Below, in pieces: positions 45,967 to 56,100 of a stretch of 64,000 nucleotides of DNA. Position 1 is the stretch's first letter; the number at the start of each line of letters is the position of its first letter. Both the position numbers and the translations under genes were made by a program. The DNA lies in the NCBI RefSeq assembly GCF_011806425.1, contig NZ_JAATOV010000006.1, positions 248,001 through 312,000 on the forward strand, read 5' to 3'. The notes beneath the pieces are model-generated. The model worked only from the letters and a program-made list of their open reading frames with translations. It was not told where the DNA came from and did no database searches. The stretch is from Thalassospira lucentensis (GTDB lineage Bacteria; Pseudomonadota; Alphaproteobacteria; Rhodospirillales; Thalassospiraceae).

Positions 45967-46126
45967 GACAGGTTATCAGATCATGACGCATGCTATTATC
46001 CTGTCTAGGTTGGCGAGCAGGTGGGGCTTTGTGCTGAATGCCTTTTGTTTCACATTTCTGCGCCAATCTGCTAGGTAACGCTCCATATTTCCCAAACGGG
46101 TTCATTGCTTGCCAGGAGATCGCCCC

Positions 46127-47170
46127 ATGTCGACCAATCGCATCACCCTTCGCCGTCCAGATGACTGGCATTTGCATTTACGTGATGGCGATATGCTTAA
46201 AGCGGTGATTGGCGAGACATCAGAGCATTTTGCCCGTGCGATCATTATGCCCAATTTGGTGCCGCCGGTGGTCAAGACGGCAGATGCCGTGGCCTATCGT
46301 GACCGGATTACAGCCGCCATCCCGTCTGGGCATGATTTCACCCCCTTGATGACGCTGTATTTGACAGAGGGGACCAACCCCGATGACGTCGAAGAAGGAT
46401 ATAAGTCCGGCGTGATCAAGGCGCTTAAGCTTTACCCGGCCGGGGCGACCACCAATTCCGACAGCGGTGTGCGCGATTTTGATAAGGCGATGCCTGTCCT
46501 TGAGCGGATGGCCGAGCTTGGCATTCCGATGTGTGTGCATGGTGAAGTCACCGATCCCGAGATCGACATCTTTGACCGTGAAGCGGTGTTTATCGACCGG
46601 GTTCTGGATCCGTTGCGCAAGCGTTTGCCAGAACTGCGCGTGATCATGGAACACATCACGACCGAAGACGGTGTCGAATATGCCAAAGCCAATGACAAGA
46701 ATTTGGCGGCGACAATCACCACCCATCACCTGATCATTAACCGAAATGCCATGCTTGTTGGTGGCATTCATCCGCATATGTACTGCCTGCCGGTGGCCAA
46801 GCGCGAAAAGCATCGTCTGGCGCTGCGTGCCGCGGCAACCTCGGGCGATAGCCGTTTCTTCCTCGGGACTGATTCAGCGCCGCATACTGATGCGCGCAAA
46901 ATAAGCCCGTGCGGCTGTGCCGGTATCTTTACCGCCAATAATACAGTGCAGCTTTTGGCGCACGTGTTTGAACAGGAAGACGCGCTTGATAAGCTTGAAG
47001 GCTTCGCGTCGCTCAATGGTCCGCAGTTTTATGGGCTGCCGGTTAATGCCGATCAGATCACCTTGGAAAAACGTGAAGAGCCAGCGAAGTTTGCCGCCAA
47101 GATCGAAACCGGCGATGGCCCGGTCACGGTCTTTGACCCGGGCTTTGAGGTGTTCTGGCATTACGCTTGA
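46127..47170 (+). CDS. pyrC: Dihydroorotase, PyrC class II
   Basis: ATG 46127 follows AGGAGA at 7 bp, giving 347 residues, the length of the E. coli enzyme. Zinc-site motifs are [12 protein letters not shown] at the start, the carboxylated lysine in [28 protein letters not shown] and GTDSAPH. It closes carbamoyl aspartate to dihydroorotate in pyrimidine synthesis. No other pyr gene is adjacent. Terminated by a clear hairpin. Confidence 0.97.
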   Translation: MSTNRITLRRPDDWHLHLRDGDMLKAVIGETSEHFARAIIMPNLVPPVVKTADAVAYRDRITAAIPSGHDFTPLMTLYLTEGTNPDDVEEGYKSGVIKALKLYPAGATTNSDSGVRDFDKAMPVLERMAELGIPMCVHGEVTDPEIDIFDREAVFIDRVLDPLRKRLPELRVIMEHITTEDGVEYAKANDKNLAATITTHHLIINRNAMLVGGIHPHMYCLPVAKREKHRLALRAAATSGDSRFFLGTDSAPHTDARKISPCGCAGIFTANNTVQLLAHVFEQEDALDKLEGFASLNGPQFYGLPVNADQITLEKREEPAKFAAKIETGDGPVTVFDPGFEVFWHYA

Positions 47171-47205
47171 TCCACGGATCCAGAACAGTCTTAGATAAAG
47201 CAGAC

Positions 47206-47236
47206 AAAAGCGGCGCCAAACGGGGCCGCTTTTTTC
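47206..47236 (+). terminator. Terminator of pyrC
   Basis: AAAAGCGGC (47206-47214) pairs with GCCGCTTTT (47225-47233) and is followed by TT, 35 bp after the pyrC stop codon. Confidence 0.88.
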
Positions 47237-47319
47237 GTTTGGATGGTTGGCAGGGATTGGGGCTGATCGGTCATGTCATGAGGCGCTGCGCATTGTCGCG
47301 GAGCTGGTAATATCTGCAA

Positions 47320-48237
47320 TTAACCGCTGATGTCGATTTTACCGGATGGGGCATTTAAGCCAATCGCATTGCGATAGCTTTCGGCAGCCGCACTGGCCTG
47401 GGAAGCGATCATGGCGGAGATATTCATCGACGCACCTTTGGCGACAGTGAAATCCGCGGCTGAGCTGCCCGGAACCGATGCCGCACGTGAAATCGCCGCC
47501 TGATTGGCGATGGCGGCAGCGCCTTCTAATCCTTCAATCGGATGGAGGCTGACTTTCCCACCCGTCGCATAAAGCCGCCCGTCCGGTCCGGTGCTGTAGC
47601 TATAGCTGATCATGCCGGCATTCGCCCCGGCAAGTGTCTGATGGCTTTCTTCTTCGGTGCGAACGACAGCATCCCGTGCGCGAAGGTCTTGCACAATTTC
47701 GCGCTCATTCGCCGTCAGAAGGGCCGGGTTGGACGTTGGCTGGCGCGCCTGTATTGGTGTTTCTTCGCGTTCTTGCTGTTGGCGTTCGGCGGGGCTGCTG
47801 GCATCTGTTTCCGGGGTGGAGGCTTCGCCCTCTATATCGCGCGGATCAAGTTGTTGGATAACCGTGACAACCGACGCGGCACTTTGAACCGGGGCTGGTT
47901 GCGACGGTGCAGATGTGGCTGGCGGTGTGGTTTGGGCGGCGGCTTGTTGCGGTTGCGATTGTCGGGCAAATCCTTGTGCGCCGATATTTTGCCCGCGGGT
48001 GTTTGGTGATGCTTGCTGCGTGGACGGTTCCGGTAGGGACAGCGGTGGGGCGATGGTTGATGCCAGCGGCACAATCGCAACGGCGGCGGGTTTTGTTGTT
48101 GGCGCAGCATTTCCCGACCCGCCCGATCCATTGATCGACGGTTGGCTCCCGGTGCCGGGCAGGGCGCGTGTGGCTATGACTTGGCCAAGTTGCCCACCAC
48201 TTCCGGGGATAACCTGTATAGCACCTGCCTGTATCAT
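47320..48237 (-). CDS. SprA-like protein with an altered zinc motif
   Basis: From ATG 48237 the product has 305 residues; a TTG six codons upstream is an alternative, and neither has a good ribosome site. The first 170 residues are low-complexity (Pro, Gln, Ser, Ala). The C-terminal 130 match the SprA-related family pattern: LTANEREIVQDLRARDAVVR, then SYSYSTGPDGRLYATGGKVSL. In the family the next motif is usually VRxHExxH. Here it is VRTEEESH, so the first zinc histidine is replaced by glutamate. The protein could be a catalytically dead relative, or it could use another ligand. No signal peptide is seen. Confidence 0.72.
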   Translation of the reverse strand: MIQAGAIQVIPGSGGQLGQVIATRALPGTGSQPSINGSGGSGNAAPTTKPAAVAIVPLASTIAPPLSLPEPSTQQASPNTRGQNIGAQGFARQSQPQQAAAQTTPPATSAPSQPAPVQSAASVVTVIQQLDPRDIEGEASTPETDASSPAERQQQEREETPIQARQPTSNPALLTANEREIVQDLRARDAVVRTEEESHQTLAGANAGMISYSYSTGPDGRLYATGGKVSLHPIEGLEGAAAIANQAAISRAASVPGSSAADFTVAKGASMNISAMIASQASAAAESYRNAIGLNAPSGKIDISG

Positions 48238-48252
48238 GGGGGTATTATACCC
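48238..48252. promoter_or_regulatory. Perfect palindrome abutting the SprA-like start codon
   Basis: GGGGTATTATACCCC is a 15-base palindrome around a central T, directly next to the ATG. On the minus strand it contains TATAAT, so it may combine a -10 box and an operator. If so the transcript would be nearly leaderless. Confidence 0.45.
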
Positions 48253-48444
48253 CAACTTGGGGTTAAAAGTACATTGGGTCGTTTTCGGTGCTGCGGTATG
48301 TGTTGCCCGCGCGGGGCCAGGCTGATGATGCAGATCACGCTGGTTTGATGTGACGGTGTGGTCGCCCAGGGATTATGACTGAGATTATGACTGATTTCCC
48401 AATCTTGTTTCCTAAACTCGTTTACTGGCCCCGACTGAAATGTG

Positions 48445-49293
48445 ATGGCGATGATGCGTTTGTCGATCTTGATGGTTTTAATTCTGTTGGCCGTTCCCGG
48501 TGCGGTCCGTGTCGCGCATGCCGCGCCAAGTGCGGACCTTTGGCCTGATTGGCAGGCCCATGACGACGCCAGCACAGAACAAATCGATCATGGCGCATGG
48601 CAAGCTGTGCTGGATCGCTATCTGGTGACAAAAGAGCCCGGTGTTACCGCGTTTGATTATGCGGGGGCCAAGAAGGATGGCTATGACGCGATATCGGGGT
48701 ATGTCACCGCAATGACAAAGGTCGCGGTAAGCGGTCTTAGTCGGGATCAGCAATTTGCCTATTGGGTGAATTTGTATAATGCCCTGACGGTGCGTGTGGT
48801 GCTTGATCACTATCCGGTCGCATCAATCCGCGACATTGATATCTCGCCGGGGCTGTTTTCATCCGGGCCGTGGGGCAAAAAGCTGATCACGGTGGAGGGC
48901 AGGACACTTAGCCTTGATGACATCGAACATCGTATCTTACGCCCGATCTGGCAGGACCCGCGCATTCATTACGCGGTGAATTGTGCGTCTGTTGGCTGTC
49001 CCGCGTTGGCGGCAAAGGCCTATAACGCCGCAACACTGAATGATCAGCTTAATCAGGCGGCAGCCGGATTTATCAATCATCCACGCGCGGTTCAGCGCAA
49101 TAAGGATGGGGGGTTCGTTCTGTCGCAGCTTTATGATTGGTATCGTGATGATTTTGGCAAAAGCGATGCGGATTTTATCGCCCATCTCAAACGCTTTGCG
49201 GGGCCGAAGTTAACCGAGGCCCTTGGTGATACGGATGAGCTTGATATTGCCGGGTATCAATATGATTGGCGACTGAACGATACCCGGCCATAG
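48445..49293 (+). CDS. DUF547-family exported protein
   Basis: The protein of about 282 residues (GTG at 48442 or ATGs at 48445 and 48454) has a signal peptide around ILMVLILLAVPGAVRVAHAAPS. The DUF547 core is visible: QFAYWVNLYNALTVRVVLDHYP, then IHYAVNCASVGCPAL with the conserved cysteine pair, and LYDWYRDDFG. The family is widespread and uncharacterised, with a fold suggested to be related to papain-like or transglutaminase proteins. Periplasmic location is likely. No link to its neighbours is evident. Confidence 0.9.
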   Translation: MAMMRLSILMVLILLAVPGAVRVAHAAPSADLWPDWQAHDDASTEQIDHGAWQAVLDRYLVTKEPGVTAFDYAGAKKDGYDAISGYVTAMTKVAVSGLSRDQQFAYWVNLYNALTVRVVLDHYPVASIRDIDISPGLFSSGPWGKKLITVEGRTLSLDDIEHRILRPIWQDPRIHYAVNCASVGCPALAAKAYNAATLNDQLNQAAAGFINHPRAVQRNKDGGFVLSQLYDWYRDDFGKSDADFIAHLKRFAGPKLTEALGDTDELDIAGYQYDWRLNDTRP

Positions 49294-49356
49294 TTTTGCG
49301 TGTGGGCGCAAATCTTTATGGCCGGGCGTTCGTCGCGTGTGGTGATCTAAATGCGG

Positions 49357-49800
49357 TTAAAGCATCTTGCGGTATTGGACGAAGCCTGACTTGTCGCCAA
49401 TGCGATCATACAGCTTCATCGCGGTGACATTGTCTTCTTGTGTTAGCCAATAAACGCGTGCGGCAGATGCATTCTTGGCATGGTCATACACATGTTCGAT
49501 CAGTTTACGACCGGCCCCAGTTCCACGCGTGTCTGGGGCGACAAACAAATCCTGCAAATAACAATAATCCCCCGCCGTCCAACAGGACCGATGATAGATC
49601 CAGTGAACCAACCCAACCGCCTTGTTATTCTGCCACGCGATGGCAGCGTGCATCGGTTCATTCGGGTCCAAAAAACGGGCCCAGCTATGATCACTGACCT
49701 CAGCTGGGATATCGGTTTTATAGAATGTCTGATAGCCGCGCCAAAGCGGCAGCCAAACAGCATGGTCGTCCGGGGTGACGGGGCGAATTTCAAAGCTCAT
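49357..49800 (-). CDS. GNAT-family N-acetyltransferase
   Basis: ATG 49800 follows AAGGATT at 8 bp, giving 147 residues. The upstream extension to 49917 has no family similarity. The acetyl-CoA loop is DTRGTGAGRKLIEHV (the Q/RxxGxG/A motif), after YLQDLFVAP. The acceptor amine is unknown. It resembles YhdJ/RimI-like small-molecule acetyltransferases with C-terminal DKSGFVQYRK. Confidence 0.9.
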   Translation of the reverse strand: MSFEIRPVTPDDHAVWLPLWRGYQTFYKTDIPAEVSDHSWARFLDPNEPMHAAIAWQNNKAVGLVHWIYHRSCWTAGDYCYLQDLFVAPDTRGTGAGRKLIEHVYDHAKNASAARVYWLTQEDNVTAMKLYDRIGDKSGFVQYRKML

Positions 49801-49917
49801 AACGCAATCCTTCTTGGCGGGGCACATTGGCTTGCGCGCGGTGGTGCGCGTTTGATCAAGCCTAGGAACCTTGCCGTTGTGCGGTAAGAGCCAATTACAA
49901 GAAACTTGCGGGGCCAA

Positions 49918-50163
49918 TCACGCCGCTTGGTGGCGGACGTGACGGTCGGACGGTGATTTCGACGCAAGGCGCGGGCGGTTTGGCATTGCCGTGTTTGCGT
50001 TTGTCCGTTCCGAAGCGGCGGGTGACGGTGCGCTGGCGTGATTAATTTGCGCAATCGTGTGACGGACGTCACTTGCGCAAACACCGTCATAGCGCATTAA
50101 TGCCTGCACGATCGGGTCGGCAAGCATCTCTTCGACCGTTAATTCCTGATCAACATAGCTCAT
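49918..50163 (-). CDS. Small protein of unknown function
   Basis: The 81-residue protein begins MSYVDQELTVEEMLADPIVQALMRYDGV, which I have seen as a recurring N terminus of small alphaproteobacterial proteins without assigned function. ATG 50163 follows a weak GGGA. The C-terminal half is basic and low complexity. No signal peptide or membrane segment. Upstream codons to 50310 give a different-looking sequence and are not included. Confidence 0.6.
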   Translation of the reverse strand: MSYVDQELTVEEMLADPIVQALMRYDGVCASDVRHTIAQINHASAPSPAASERTNANTAMPNRPRLASKSPSDRHVRHQAA

Positions 50164-50487
50164 CTGCTCATATTCCCATTTTTTTATTACGCACACTATA
50201 TTGCTATTGAAAATCATTCGCAAGTGTAAAGTTGTGTCCGATGTGTCGTTTTCGACTTTAAGTCTTGTTTTTGCGGCGCGTTTTCCGGTTCTGTTGAATT
50301 GGCCCGCCAACCGTCGGGCCGTTGACCGTGGTGATGCGGGGGATTCCCCGCTGATTTGTGCGCCGCACTGTTAGCAAGGCCTTGCCTCTATTTTCTTGAT
50401 TCTTTGATGCGTCACCTCTAACGCTGGTGTCTGGTTTTTCACTGCCGTGATAAAGCCCAATAAATATGGCAAAAACAGGCTCTGAAA
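50164..50487. other. Intergenic region between small protein and EamA gene
   Basis: No gene is supported. A hairpin GCGGGG/CCCCGC with GATT loop (50336-50351) is present. The stretch near 50190-50230 is AT-rich and likely contains the divergent promoters. Confidence 0.45.
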
Positions 50488-51483
50488 ATGACGCGTCCGG
50501 GAATTCGTGAATATGTTTTGCTGCTGCTGTTGGCAGGCATGTGGGGCAGTTCGTTCACTTTCATTAAGATCGGTGTGCATGCCTATTCGCCGCTTGTCGT
50601 TGCGGGTGGCCGGTTAACCTTTGCCGCCCTTGTGCTTTGGGCGTTTGCCTGGTTTCGGAAATCCGATTTGCCGCGCGGGAAAAAGGCGTGGTTGTCGGCC
50701 TTTGCGATTGCCTTGATCGGCAATGCCATTCCGTTCTTTTTGATCAGCTTTGGCGAAACCAATGTCGATGCGGGGCTTGCGGCCATTTTAATGTCGACCG
50801 TGCCGCTGACAGCGGTGGTACTGGCACACTTCTTTACCGATGATGAAAAGCTGACCCTTGGCAAGGTGATTGGCATTGTGCTGGGCACTGTCGGCGTTGT
50901 TGTTTTGGTTGGGCCTGAAACCTTGTCGGGGCTTGGTGGCGATTTCTTATTTCAGTTGGCGATTTTGATTGCCGCGGTGGGCTATGCCATTTCATCGCTC
51001 ATATCGCGCAATCTGCGCGATCAGCCGCGCATTGGATCGACGGCGGTCATTTTAACATTCGCTTCGATGATCTTGATGCCCTTTACCCTGATCATTGATC
51101 AGCCATGGACCATGGCATTTGATCTTACGGGGCTGCTGGCGATTTTGTATCTTGGCGTGTTTCCGACCGGCATTGCGATGTTCTTGATCCTACAATTGGT
51201 CGCATCTGCCGGGACCAGTTTTTTGGTGTTCAATAACTATCTTGTGCCCGCGGTCGGGGTGCTGATCAGCTTTATTGTCTTAAACGAGGTGCCCCAACCA
51301 AGCGCGTTATTGGCGATGGGCATTATTTTGATCGGCATCGCCGCATCGCAGGTTCGATTTAAACGAAAATCCCTTCTGGTCGAAAAGGATGGTACACAGG
51401 GCGATCCGATTACGCCGGTATTGGAAAAAGATCATCGCGAAACATCCCATTCATCCCGCGCGAAAAGCCAAAAAAAGGGATAA
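50488..51483 (+). CDS. EamA-family (DMT) transporter
   Basis: The 331-residue protein has ten predicted helices in two EamA repeats, opening with LLLLLAGMWGSSFTFIKIGV, and conserved positions at VGVLISFIVLNEVPQPSALL in the second repeat. It ends in a charged 45-residue cytoplasmic tail (KRKSLLVEKDGTQ onward). Substrate unknown. It is the fourth DMT gene in the window. It lies 150 bp upstream of gyrA, whose leader contains an inverted repeat. Confidence 0.88.
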   Translation: MTRPGIREYVLLLLLAGMWGSSFTFIKIGVHAYSPLVVAGGRLTFAALVLWAFAWFRKSDLPRGKKAWLSAFAIALIGNAIPFFLISFGETNVDAGLAAILMSTVPLTAVVLAHFFTDDEKLTLGKVIGIVLGTVGVVVLVGPETLSGLGGDFLFQLAILIAAVGYAISSLISRNLRDQPRIGSTAVILTFASMILMPFTLIIDQPWTMAFDLTGLLAILYLGVFPTGIAMFLILQLVASAGTSFLVFNNYLVPAVGVLISFIVLNEVPQPSALLAMGIILIGIAASQVRFKRKSLLVEKDGTQGDPITPVLEKDHRETSHSSRAKSQKKG

Positions 51484-51492
51484 AAATCGAAC

Positions 51493-51547
51493 TTTGTCGT
51501 CCAATAAAGACAGATGGGATTTGTCAATATTGTTTGTAGACGACAAA
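51493..51547. promoter_or_regulatory. Inverted repeat in the gyrA leader
   Basis: TTTGTCGTC (51493-51501) recurs as GACGACAAA (51539-51547), a perfect 9-bp inverted repeat with a 37-bp spacer, 86 bp before gyrA. gyrA is often supercoiling-controlled, and this arrangement may place two protein sites around the promoter. No canonical -35/-10 pair was found. Confidence 0.4.
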
Positions 51548-51633
51548 CCTGATACTTTCCGCCTTTCTGGTCCGGCATGTGCCTGTATATGGGTGTGTGT
51601 CACGCCGATTGAATCATTTCAGATCAAGCGTTT

Positions 51634-54453
51634 ATGAGGTCACGGCCTTTGTCCACCAAAGAGACCAATTCCGAGAGCCGCGATATTTTCCCGGTATCCA
51701 TCGAACAAGAAATGCGCCGAAGCTACCTCGATTACGCAATGAGCGTGATCGTCAGCCGTGCGCTGCCTGATGTCCGAGACGGCTTGAAGCCGGTGCATCG
51801 ACGTATTCTGTACGCCATGCACGAGAACGGATTTGATTATAACAAAGCATTCCGCAAATCGGCCCGTGTGGTCGGGGACGTGATGGGTAAATATCACCCG
51901 CACGGCGATAGCGCGATCTACGATGCAATGGTCCGCATGGCGCAGAACTTCTCCATGCGTTTGCCGCTGATCGACGGGCAGGGGAACTTTGGGTCCATGG
52001 ATGGCGATAAAGCCGCCGCCATGCGTTACACCGAAGCGCGCATGGCAAAGTCCGCGCACTTCCTGCTTGACGACATCGATAAAGACACCATCGATTTCCG
52101 CGACAACTATGACGAAACGACCAAGGAACCATCGGTTCTGCCGGCCCGTTTCCCCAATATGCTGGTCAATGGTGCTGGCGGTATTGCGGTGGGTATGGCA
52201 ACCAACATTCCGCCCCATAACCTGGGCGAAGTGATCGATGGTTGCATGGCCTATGTCGATGATCCGAACATTTCCATCGAAGGATTGATGGAATTCGTTC
52301 ATGGTCCGGATTTCCCGACAGGCGCGCTTATTCTGGGCCGCTCGGGCATCCATTCCGCATTTAAAACCGGCCGTGGGTCGGTGATCATGCGTGCACGTAC
52401 CCATGTCGAAGAAGTCCGTGCCAACCGCGAAGCCATCATCGTGACCGAAGTTCCCTATCAGGTGAACAAGGCCAGCTTGATGGAAAAGATCGCGGATCTG
52501 GTCCGTGACAAAAAACTCGAAGGCATTTCCGATCTGCGTGACGAGTCTGACCGTTCAGGCGTGCGCATGGTGATCGAACTTAAACGCGATGCCAATTCCG
52601 ACGTGGTCTTGAACCAGTTGTTCCGCTTTACCGCGCTGCAGACGTCTTTTGGCGTGAACATGCTGGCGTTGAATCGCGGTAAACCGGAACTGATGAACCT
52701 GAAAGAAATCATTCAGGCATTTGTCGAGTTCCGCGAAGAAGTCATTACCCGCCGGACGATCCATCTTCTCAAAAAGGCTCGTGACCGTGCCCACGTTGTT
52801 GTGGGTCTTGGTATTGCGGTTGCCAATATTGACGAAGTGATCAAACTGATCCGTGGTGCCGCCGATCCGACGGTTGCCCGTGAACAGCTGATGGCGCGCG
52901 ATTGGGCGGCTGGCGACATTGTGCCGCTGATTGAACTGATTGCGGATCCGCTTCAGGTCGGCTCAAGCGACGGGCAGTATCGCCTGTCCGAAGCTCAGGC
53001 CCGTGCGATCCTTGAACTTCGCCTGCACCGCCTGACCGGTCTGGAACGTGATAAAATCGCGGCCGAATTGACCGAATTGGGTGAGAAAATCAAAGACTTC
53101 CTTGATATCCTGGCCTCGCGTGAGCGTAAGCTTGATATCCTCAAGGATGAACTGACTGAAATGCGCAACGAGTTCGCCAACGAACGTCGTAGTGAAATTC
53201 AGGAAGGCGACTTTGAACATGACATCGAAGATCTGATCGCACGTGAAGACATGGTCGTGACCGTGTCGCACACCGGTTATATCCAGCGTGTTCCGCTTTC
53301 GACTTATCGCGCACAGCGTCGCGGTGGCAAGGGGCGTTCAGGCATGGCGACCCGCGAAGAAGATTTCGTATCCAAACTGTTTGTGGCCAATACCCATACA
53401 CCGGTGCTGTTCTTTAGCTCCGAGGGGATGGTCTATAAAATGAAGGTCTGGCGTCTGCCACAAGGAACCCCGCAATCGCGCGGTAAGGCCCTTGTGAACA
53501 TGCTGCCACTGTCTGAGGGTGAATATATCACCACGGTTCTTCCGCTTCCCGACGAGGAAGAATGGCCGAACCTGCATGTGATGTTTGCAACCTCGACCGG
53601 GAATGTCCGTCGTAACAGTCTTGCTGATTTCGTGAATGTGAAATCAAACGGCAAAATCGCCATGAAGCTTGAAGAAGATCGTGGCGACAAGCTGATCGCG
53701 GTTCAGACCTGTACCGATGATGATGATATCTTGCTGACCACCCGTAAGGGTAAATGCATTCGTTTCCGTGTGACCGATGTCCGCGTATTTACCGGCCGTA
53801 ATTCGGTTGGTGTCCGTGGTATCCGTCTGGCAGACGAAGACGAAGTTATCGCAATGTCGGTTCTGTTTGGTAACCACGTTTCGATGGAAGAACGCGGTGA
53901 ATATCTCTCGATTACCGGCAAACTCCGCCGCGAGGAAATCACTGCTGACAACCTTCCGCTCGAAGTGCTGTCCGAAGACCGTTATCAGGAAATTCTCAGC
54001 GGTGATCAGATGATCCTGTCTGTGACTGAAAATGGCTACGGCAAGCGGACCTCGGCGTACGAGTATCGTGTTACCGGGCGTGGCGGTCAGGGCTTTGCCA
54101 ATATCGAAATGTCTGAACGTAATGGCGACGTTGCCGCATCCTTCGTGATCGAAGAAGGCGACGAGCTGATGATGGTCACCAATGGTGGCAAAGTCATCCG
54201 TATGCCAACCCACGACATTCGTATGGCGGGTCGTAAGACACAGGGTGTGACACTGTTCCGTACAGCACAGGACGAAGAAGTCGTTGCTGTTGAACGTCTG
54301 TCCAACCTTGGTGGCGACGAAGAACTCGAAGGCGAAGAAGGCATTGTGGACGGCATTGAAAATGCTGCCCCAGTTGCGGATGACGCCGTACAGACCAGTG
54401 CTGAAGATGCCGGTGATGCACCGGAATCGGATGGTGTAGACAGCGACGATTAA
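51634..54453 (+). CDS. gyrA: DNA gyrase subunit A
   Basis: A 939-residue type II topoisomerase subunit. The catalytic tyrosine is Y132 in AMRYTEARM. The quinolone-resistance region reads [12 protein letters not shown] with S93 and D97, equivalent to Ser83 and Asp87 of E. coli, so no resistance substitution is present at those two positions. The coiled coil and C-terminal beta-pinwheel with its GyrA-box-like segment ([10 protein letters not shown]) follow, ending in an acidic tail (EGEEG to DSDD). The ATG at 51634 has a poor ribosome site. coaD follows 11 bp after. Confidence 0.98.
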   Translation: MRSRPLSTKETNSESRDIFPVSIEQEMRRSYLDYAMSVIVSRALPDVRDGLKPVHRRILYAMHENGFDYNKAFRKSARVVGDVMGKYHPHGDSAIYDAMVRMAQNFSMRLPLIDGQGNFGSMDGDKAAAMRYTEARMAKSAHFLLDDIDKDTIDFRDNYDETTKEPSVLPARFPNMLVNGAGGIAVGMATNIPPHNLGEVIDGCMAYVDDPNISIEGLMEFVHGPDFPTGALILGRSGIHSAFKTGRGSVIMRARTHVEEVRANREAIIVTEVPYQVNKASLMEKIADLVRDKKLEGISDLRDESDRSGVRMVIELKRDANSDVVLNQLFRFTALQTSFGVNMLALNRGKPELMNLKEIIQAFVEFREEVITRRTIHLLKKARDRAHVVVGLGIAVANIDEVIKLIRGAADPTVAREQLMARDWAAGDIVPLIELIADPLQVGSSDGQYRLSEAQARAILELRLHRLTGLERDKIAAELTELGEKIKDFLDILASRERKLDILKDELTEMRNEFANERRSEIQEGDFEHDIEDLIAREDMVVTVSHTGYIQRVPLSTYRAQRRGGKGRSGMATREEDFVSKLFVANTHTPVLFFSSEGMVYKMKVWRLPQGTPQSRGKALVNMLPLSEGEYITTVLPLPDEEEWPNLHVMFATSTGNVRRNSLADFVNVKSNGKIAMKLEEDRGDKLIAVQTCTDDDDILLTTRKGKCIRFRVTDVRVFTGRNSVGVRGIRLADEDEVIAMSVLFGNHVSMEERGEYLSITGKLRREEITADNLPLEVLSEDRYQEILSGDQMILSVTENGYGKRTSAYEYRVTGRGGQGFANIEMSERNGDVAASFVIEEGDELMMVTNGGKVIRMPTHDIRMAGRKTQGVTLFRTAQDEEVVAVERLSNLGGDEELEGEEGIVDGIENAAPVADDAVQTSAEDAGDAPESDGVDSDD

Positions 54454-54464
54454 GTGGAAGTTCG

Positions 54465-54992
54465 ATGACTGAAATGTCTTCTACAGCCCCGCGTATTGGG
54501 ATCTATCCGGGTACTTTCGATCCGGTGACCCAGGGGCATATGGATATTATTCGTCGTGCGACCCGAATTGTGGACCAGCTTATTGTCGGCGTTGCGATCA
54601 ACGCCGGCAAAGGTCCAATGTTCGGTGTCGACGAACGCTGTAAGCTGGTCGAAGAGGCCCTTAAGGCCGCCGGTGGCGAGGTTGCTGCCCGTACCTCGGT
54701 AAAGCCATTTTCTTCGCTTTTGATGCAGTTCGCCCAAGAAAACGGATCCAGCACGATCCTTCGTGGTCTTCGTGCTGTGTCTGATTTCGAATACGAATTC
54801 CAGATGGCCGGGATGAACGCCCGGTTGTCCCCGGAAGTTGAAACCGTCTTTTTGATGGCTTCTGAAAAGCAGCAGTTTGTTTCTTCGCGCTTTGTGAAGG
54901 AAATTGCCCGTCTGGGTGGGGATGTGACAGAATTTGTCCCTGCCAACGTGCTAACCCGCCTGCATCAGAAGCTTGCAGAGGAAAAGGAATAA
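54465..54992 (+). CDS. coaD: Phosphopantetheine adenylyltransferase
   Basis: A 175-residue nucleotidyltransferase of coenzyme A synthesis, making dephospho-CoA from 4'-phosphopantetheine and ATP. The T/H-x-G-H signature is GTFDPVTQGHMDII, and STILRGLRAVSDFEYEFQM is the substrate-binding stretch. TGGAAG precedes the ATG. The C-terminal VSSRFVKEIARLGGDVTEFVP is diagnostic. It lies 11 bp after gyrA and 8 bp before the cyclophilin gene, so the three are probably cotranscribed. Confidence 0.97.
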   Translation: MTEMSSTAPRIGIYPGTFDPVTQGHMDIIRRATRIVDQLIVGVAINAGKGPMFGVDERCKLVEEALKAAGGEVAARTSVKPFSSLLMQFAQENGSSTILRGLRAVSDFEYEFQMAGMNARLSPEVETVFLMASEKQQFVSSRFVKEIARLGGDVTEFVPANVLTRLHQKLAEEKE

Positions 54993-55000
54993 CGCAGGCC

Positions 55001-55558
55001 ATGCGTCTTATTCGTCTTTTATCACTATTTTTACTCGCACTAGGAATTGTAACCATGTCCAACGCAAACGACGCCAGCGCGCAGGACCTGGAAAACACGC
55101 TGTATCTTGATCTAAAAGATGGTCGCGTTGTGATCCAGCTTCGGCCTGACCTTGCGCCAAACCATGTCGCCCGTATTAAAGAGCTGACCCGTCAGGGCTT
55201 CTACGATGGGCTGAAATTCCATCGCGTTATTGATGGCTTCATGGCGCAGACCGGCGATCCGGCTGGCAATGGTACTGGTGGTTCGGGTCAAAAGCTCAAA
55301 GCTGAGTTTTCCAACGAGCATCATGCGCGTGGCACGGTTTCCATGGCCCGTTCGGCCAGCCCCGATAGTGCCGATTCTCAGTTCTTCATCTGCTTGGCGG
55401 ATGCACCGCATCTTGATGGTCAATACACCGTCTGGGGTGAGGTGGTTGAAGGCATGGAATATGTCGATATGATCAAAAAGGGTGCTTCATGGGCAAATGG
55501 CTCGGTCGCGGACCCAGATCACATCATCAAAATGCAGGTTGCAGCAGACGCTGAGTAA
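55001..55558 (+). CDS. Periplasmic cyclophilin-type peptidyl-prolyl isomerase
   Basis: The 185-residue protein has a signal peptide (RLLSLFLLALGIVTMSNANDASA), then a compact cyclophilin domain: DLAPNHVARIKELTRQGFYDGLKFHRVI with the catalytic arginine, GTVSMARSASPDSADSQFFI, and HLDGQYTVWGEVV. It catalyses proline cis-trans isomerisation of exported proteins. Size matches bacterial PpiA-type proteins. It follows coaD by 8 bp. A strong terminator lies 24 bp after the stop codon. Confidence 0.93.
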   Translation: MRLIRLLSLFLLALGIVTMSNANDASAQDLENTLYLDLKDGRVVIQLRPDLAPNHVARIKELTRQGFYDGLKFHRVIDGFMAQTGDPAGNGTGGSGQKLKAEFSNEHHARGTVSMARSASPDSADSQFFICLADAPHLDGQYTVWGEVVEGMEYVDMIKKGASWANGSVADPDHIIKMQVAADAE

Positions 55559-55582
55559 GCGCGCACTGCGATCAATCACAAC

Positions 55583-55617
55583 CGAAAGCCGTCCCTTTGT
55601 GGGGCGGCTTTCGCGTT
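55583..55617 (+). terminator. Terminator of the gyrA-coaD-cyclophilin unit
   Basis: CGAAAGCCGTCCC (55583-55595) pairs with GGGGCGGCTTTCG (55601-55613) with a wobble, followed by CGTTTT. Confidence 0.85.
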
Positions 55618-55663
55618 TTAGGGCTTGAAAGCATAAAAAGCGGAAAAATATAGAAATGAGGTG

Positions 55664-55692
55664 TTGACCAGCGCGCGCTGTGCCATTAAAAC
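55664..55692 (+). promoter_or_regulatory. Promoter of first tRNA-Lys
   Basis: TTGACC (55664-55669) and TAAAAC (55687-55692), 17 bp apart, 18 bp before the tRNA. The second tRNA-Lys has the same two hexamers at identical spacing. Confidence 0.7.
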
Positions 55693-55710
55693 GCGCTTCA
55701 CCAACAAGAC

Positions 55711-55786
55711 GGGCCCGTAGCTCAGTTGGTAGAGCAACTGACTTTTAATCAGTTGGCCACAGGTTCGAATCCTGTCGGGCTCACCA
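55711..55786 (+). tRNA. tRNA-Lys (TTT), copy 1
   Basis: Acceptor GGGCCCG pairs with CGGGCTC, the D arm is GCTC/GAGC, and the anticodon loop CTTTTAA between CTGA and TCAG gives TTT. T arm and encoded CCA are complete. MnmA, encoded in this window, is expected to thiolate its U34. Identical over its full length to the copy 390 bp downstream. Confidence 0.96.
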
Positions 55787-55830
55787 AAAAGCCTCTGAAA
55801 CCTTTCCGGTTTCGGAGGCTTTTTCTTTTC
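55787..55830 (+). terminator. Terminator of tRNA-Lys copy 1
   Basis: AAAAGCCTCTGAAACC (55787-55802) pairs with GGTTTCGGAGGCTTTT (55808-55823) with one wobble, followed by TCTTTT. Confidence 0.93.
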
Positions 55831-56053
55831 CGGAATATCATCCCTTCTTTTTACGAAATATCGCCCCGACTTTTGTTTCGGACGTCTTTGTGTCTTATCG
55901 GACAGTTCGCTGCCAGAACATGCTTCGATCCGGTGTGGGGTAGGGGCTCAATTTGACCTTTTGTGACAGTTTTTTTGACCGGAAAAACCCCGGTTTTTAA
56001 GCGGTTTTTCCCTTAAATAGTAGCAAGCATGCAATTTCCTTTAAAAAGGGGGG

Positions 56054-56082
56054 TTGACCGATTGCGCTAGGCCCATTAAAAC
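56054..56082 (+). promoter_or_regulatory. Promoter of second tRNA-Lys
   Basis: TTGACC (56054-56059) and TAAAAC (56077-56082), 17 bp apart, 18 bp before the tRNA. Matches the copy-1 promoter in both hexamers and in the flanking CAT-TAAAACGC block. The 55831-56053 segment upstream contains no gene. Confidence 0.7.
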
Positions 56083-56100
56083 GCCGCTCACCAACGTTGA

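Noticed and set aside
51895-51926. Quinolone-resistance mutation in gyrA
   Set aside because: The two main positions are Ser93 and Asp97, the susceptible-type residues.
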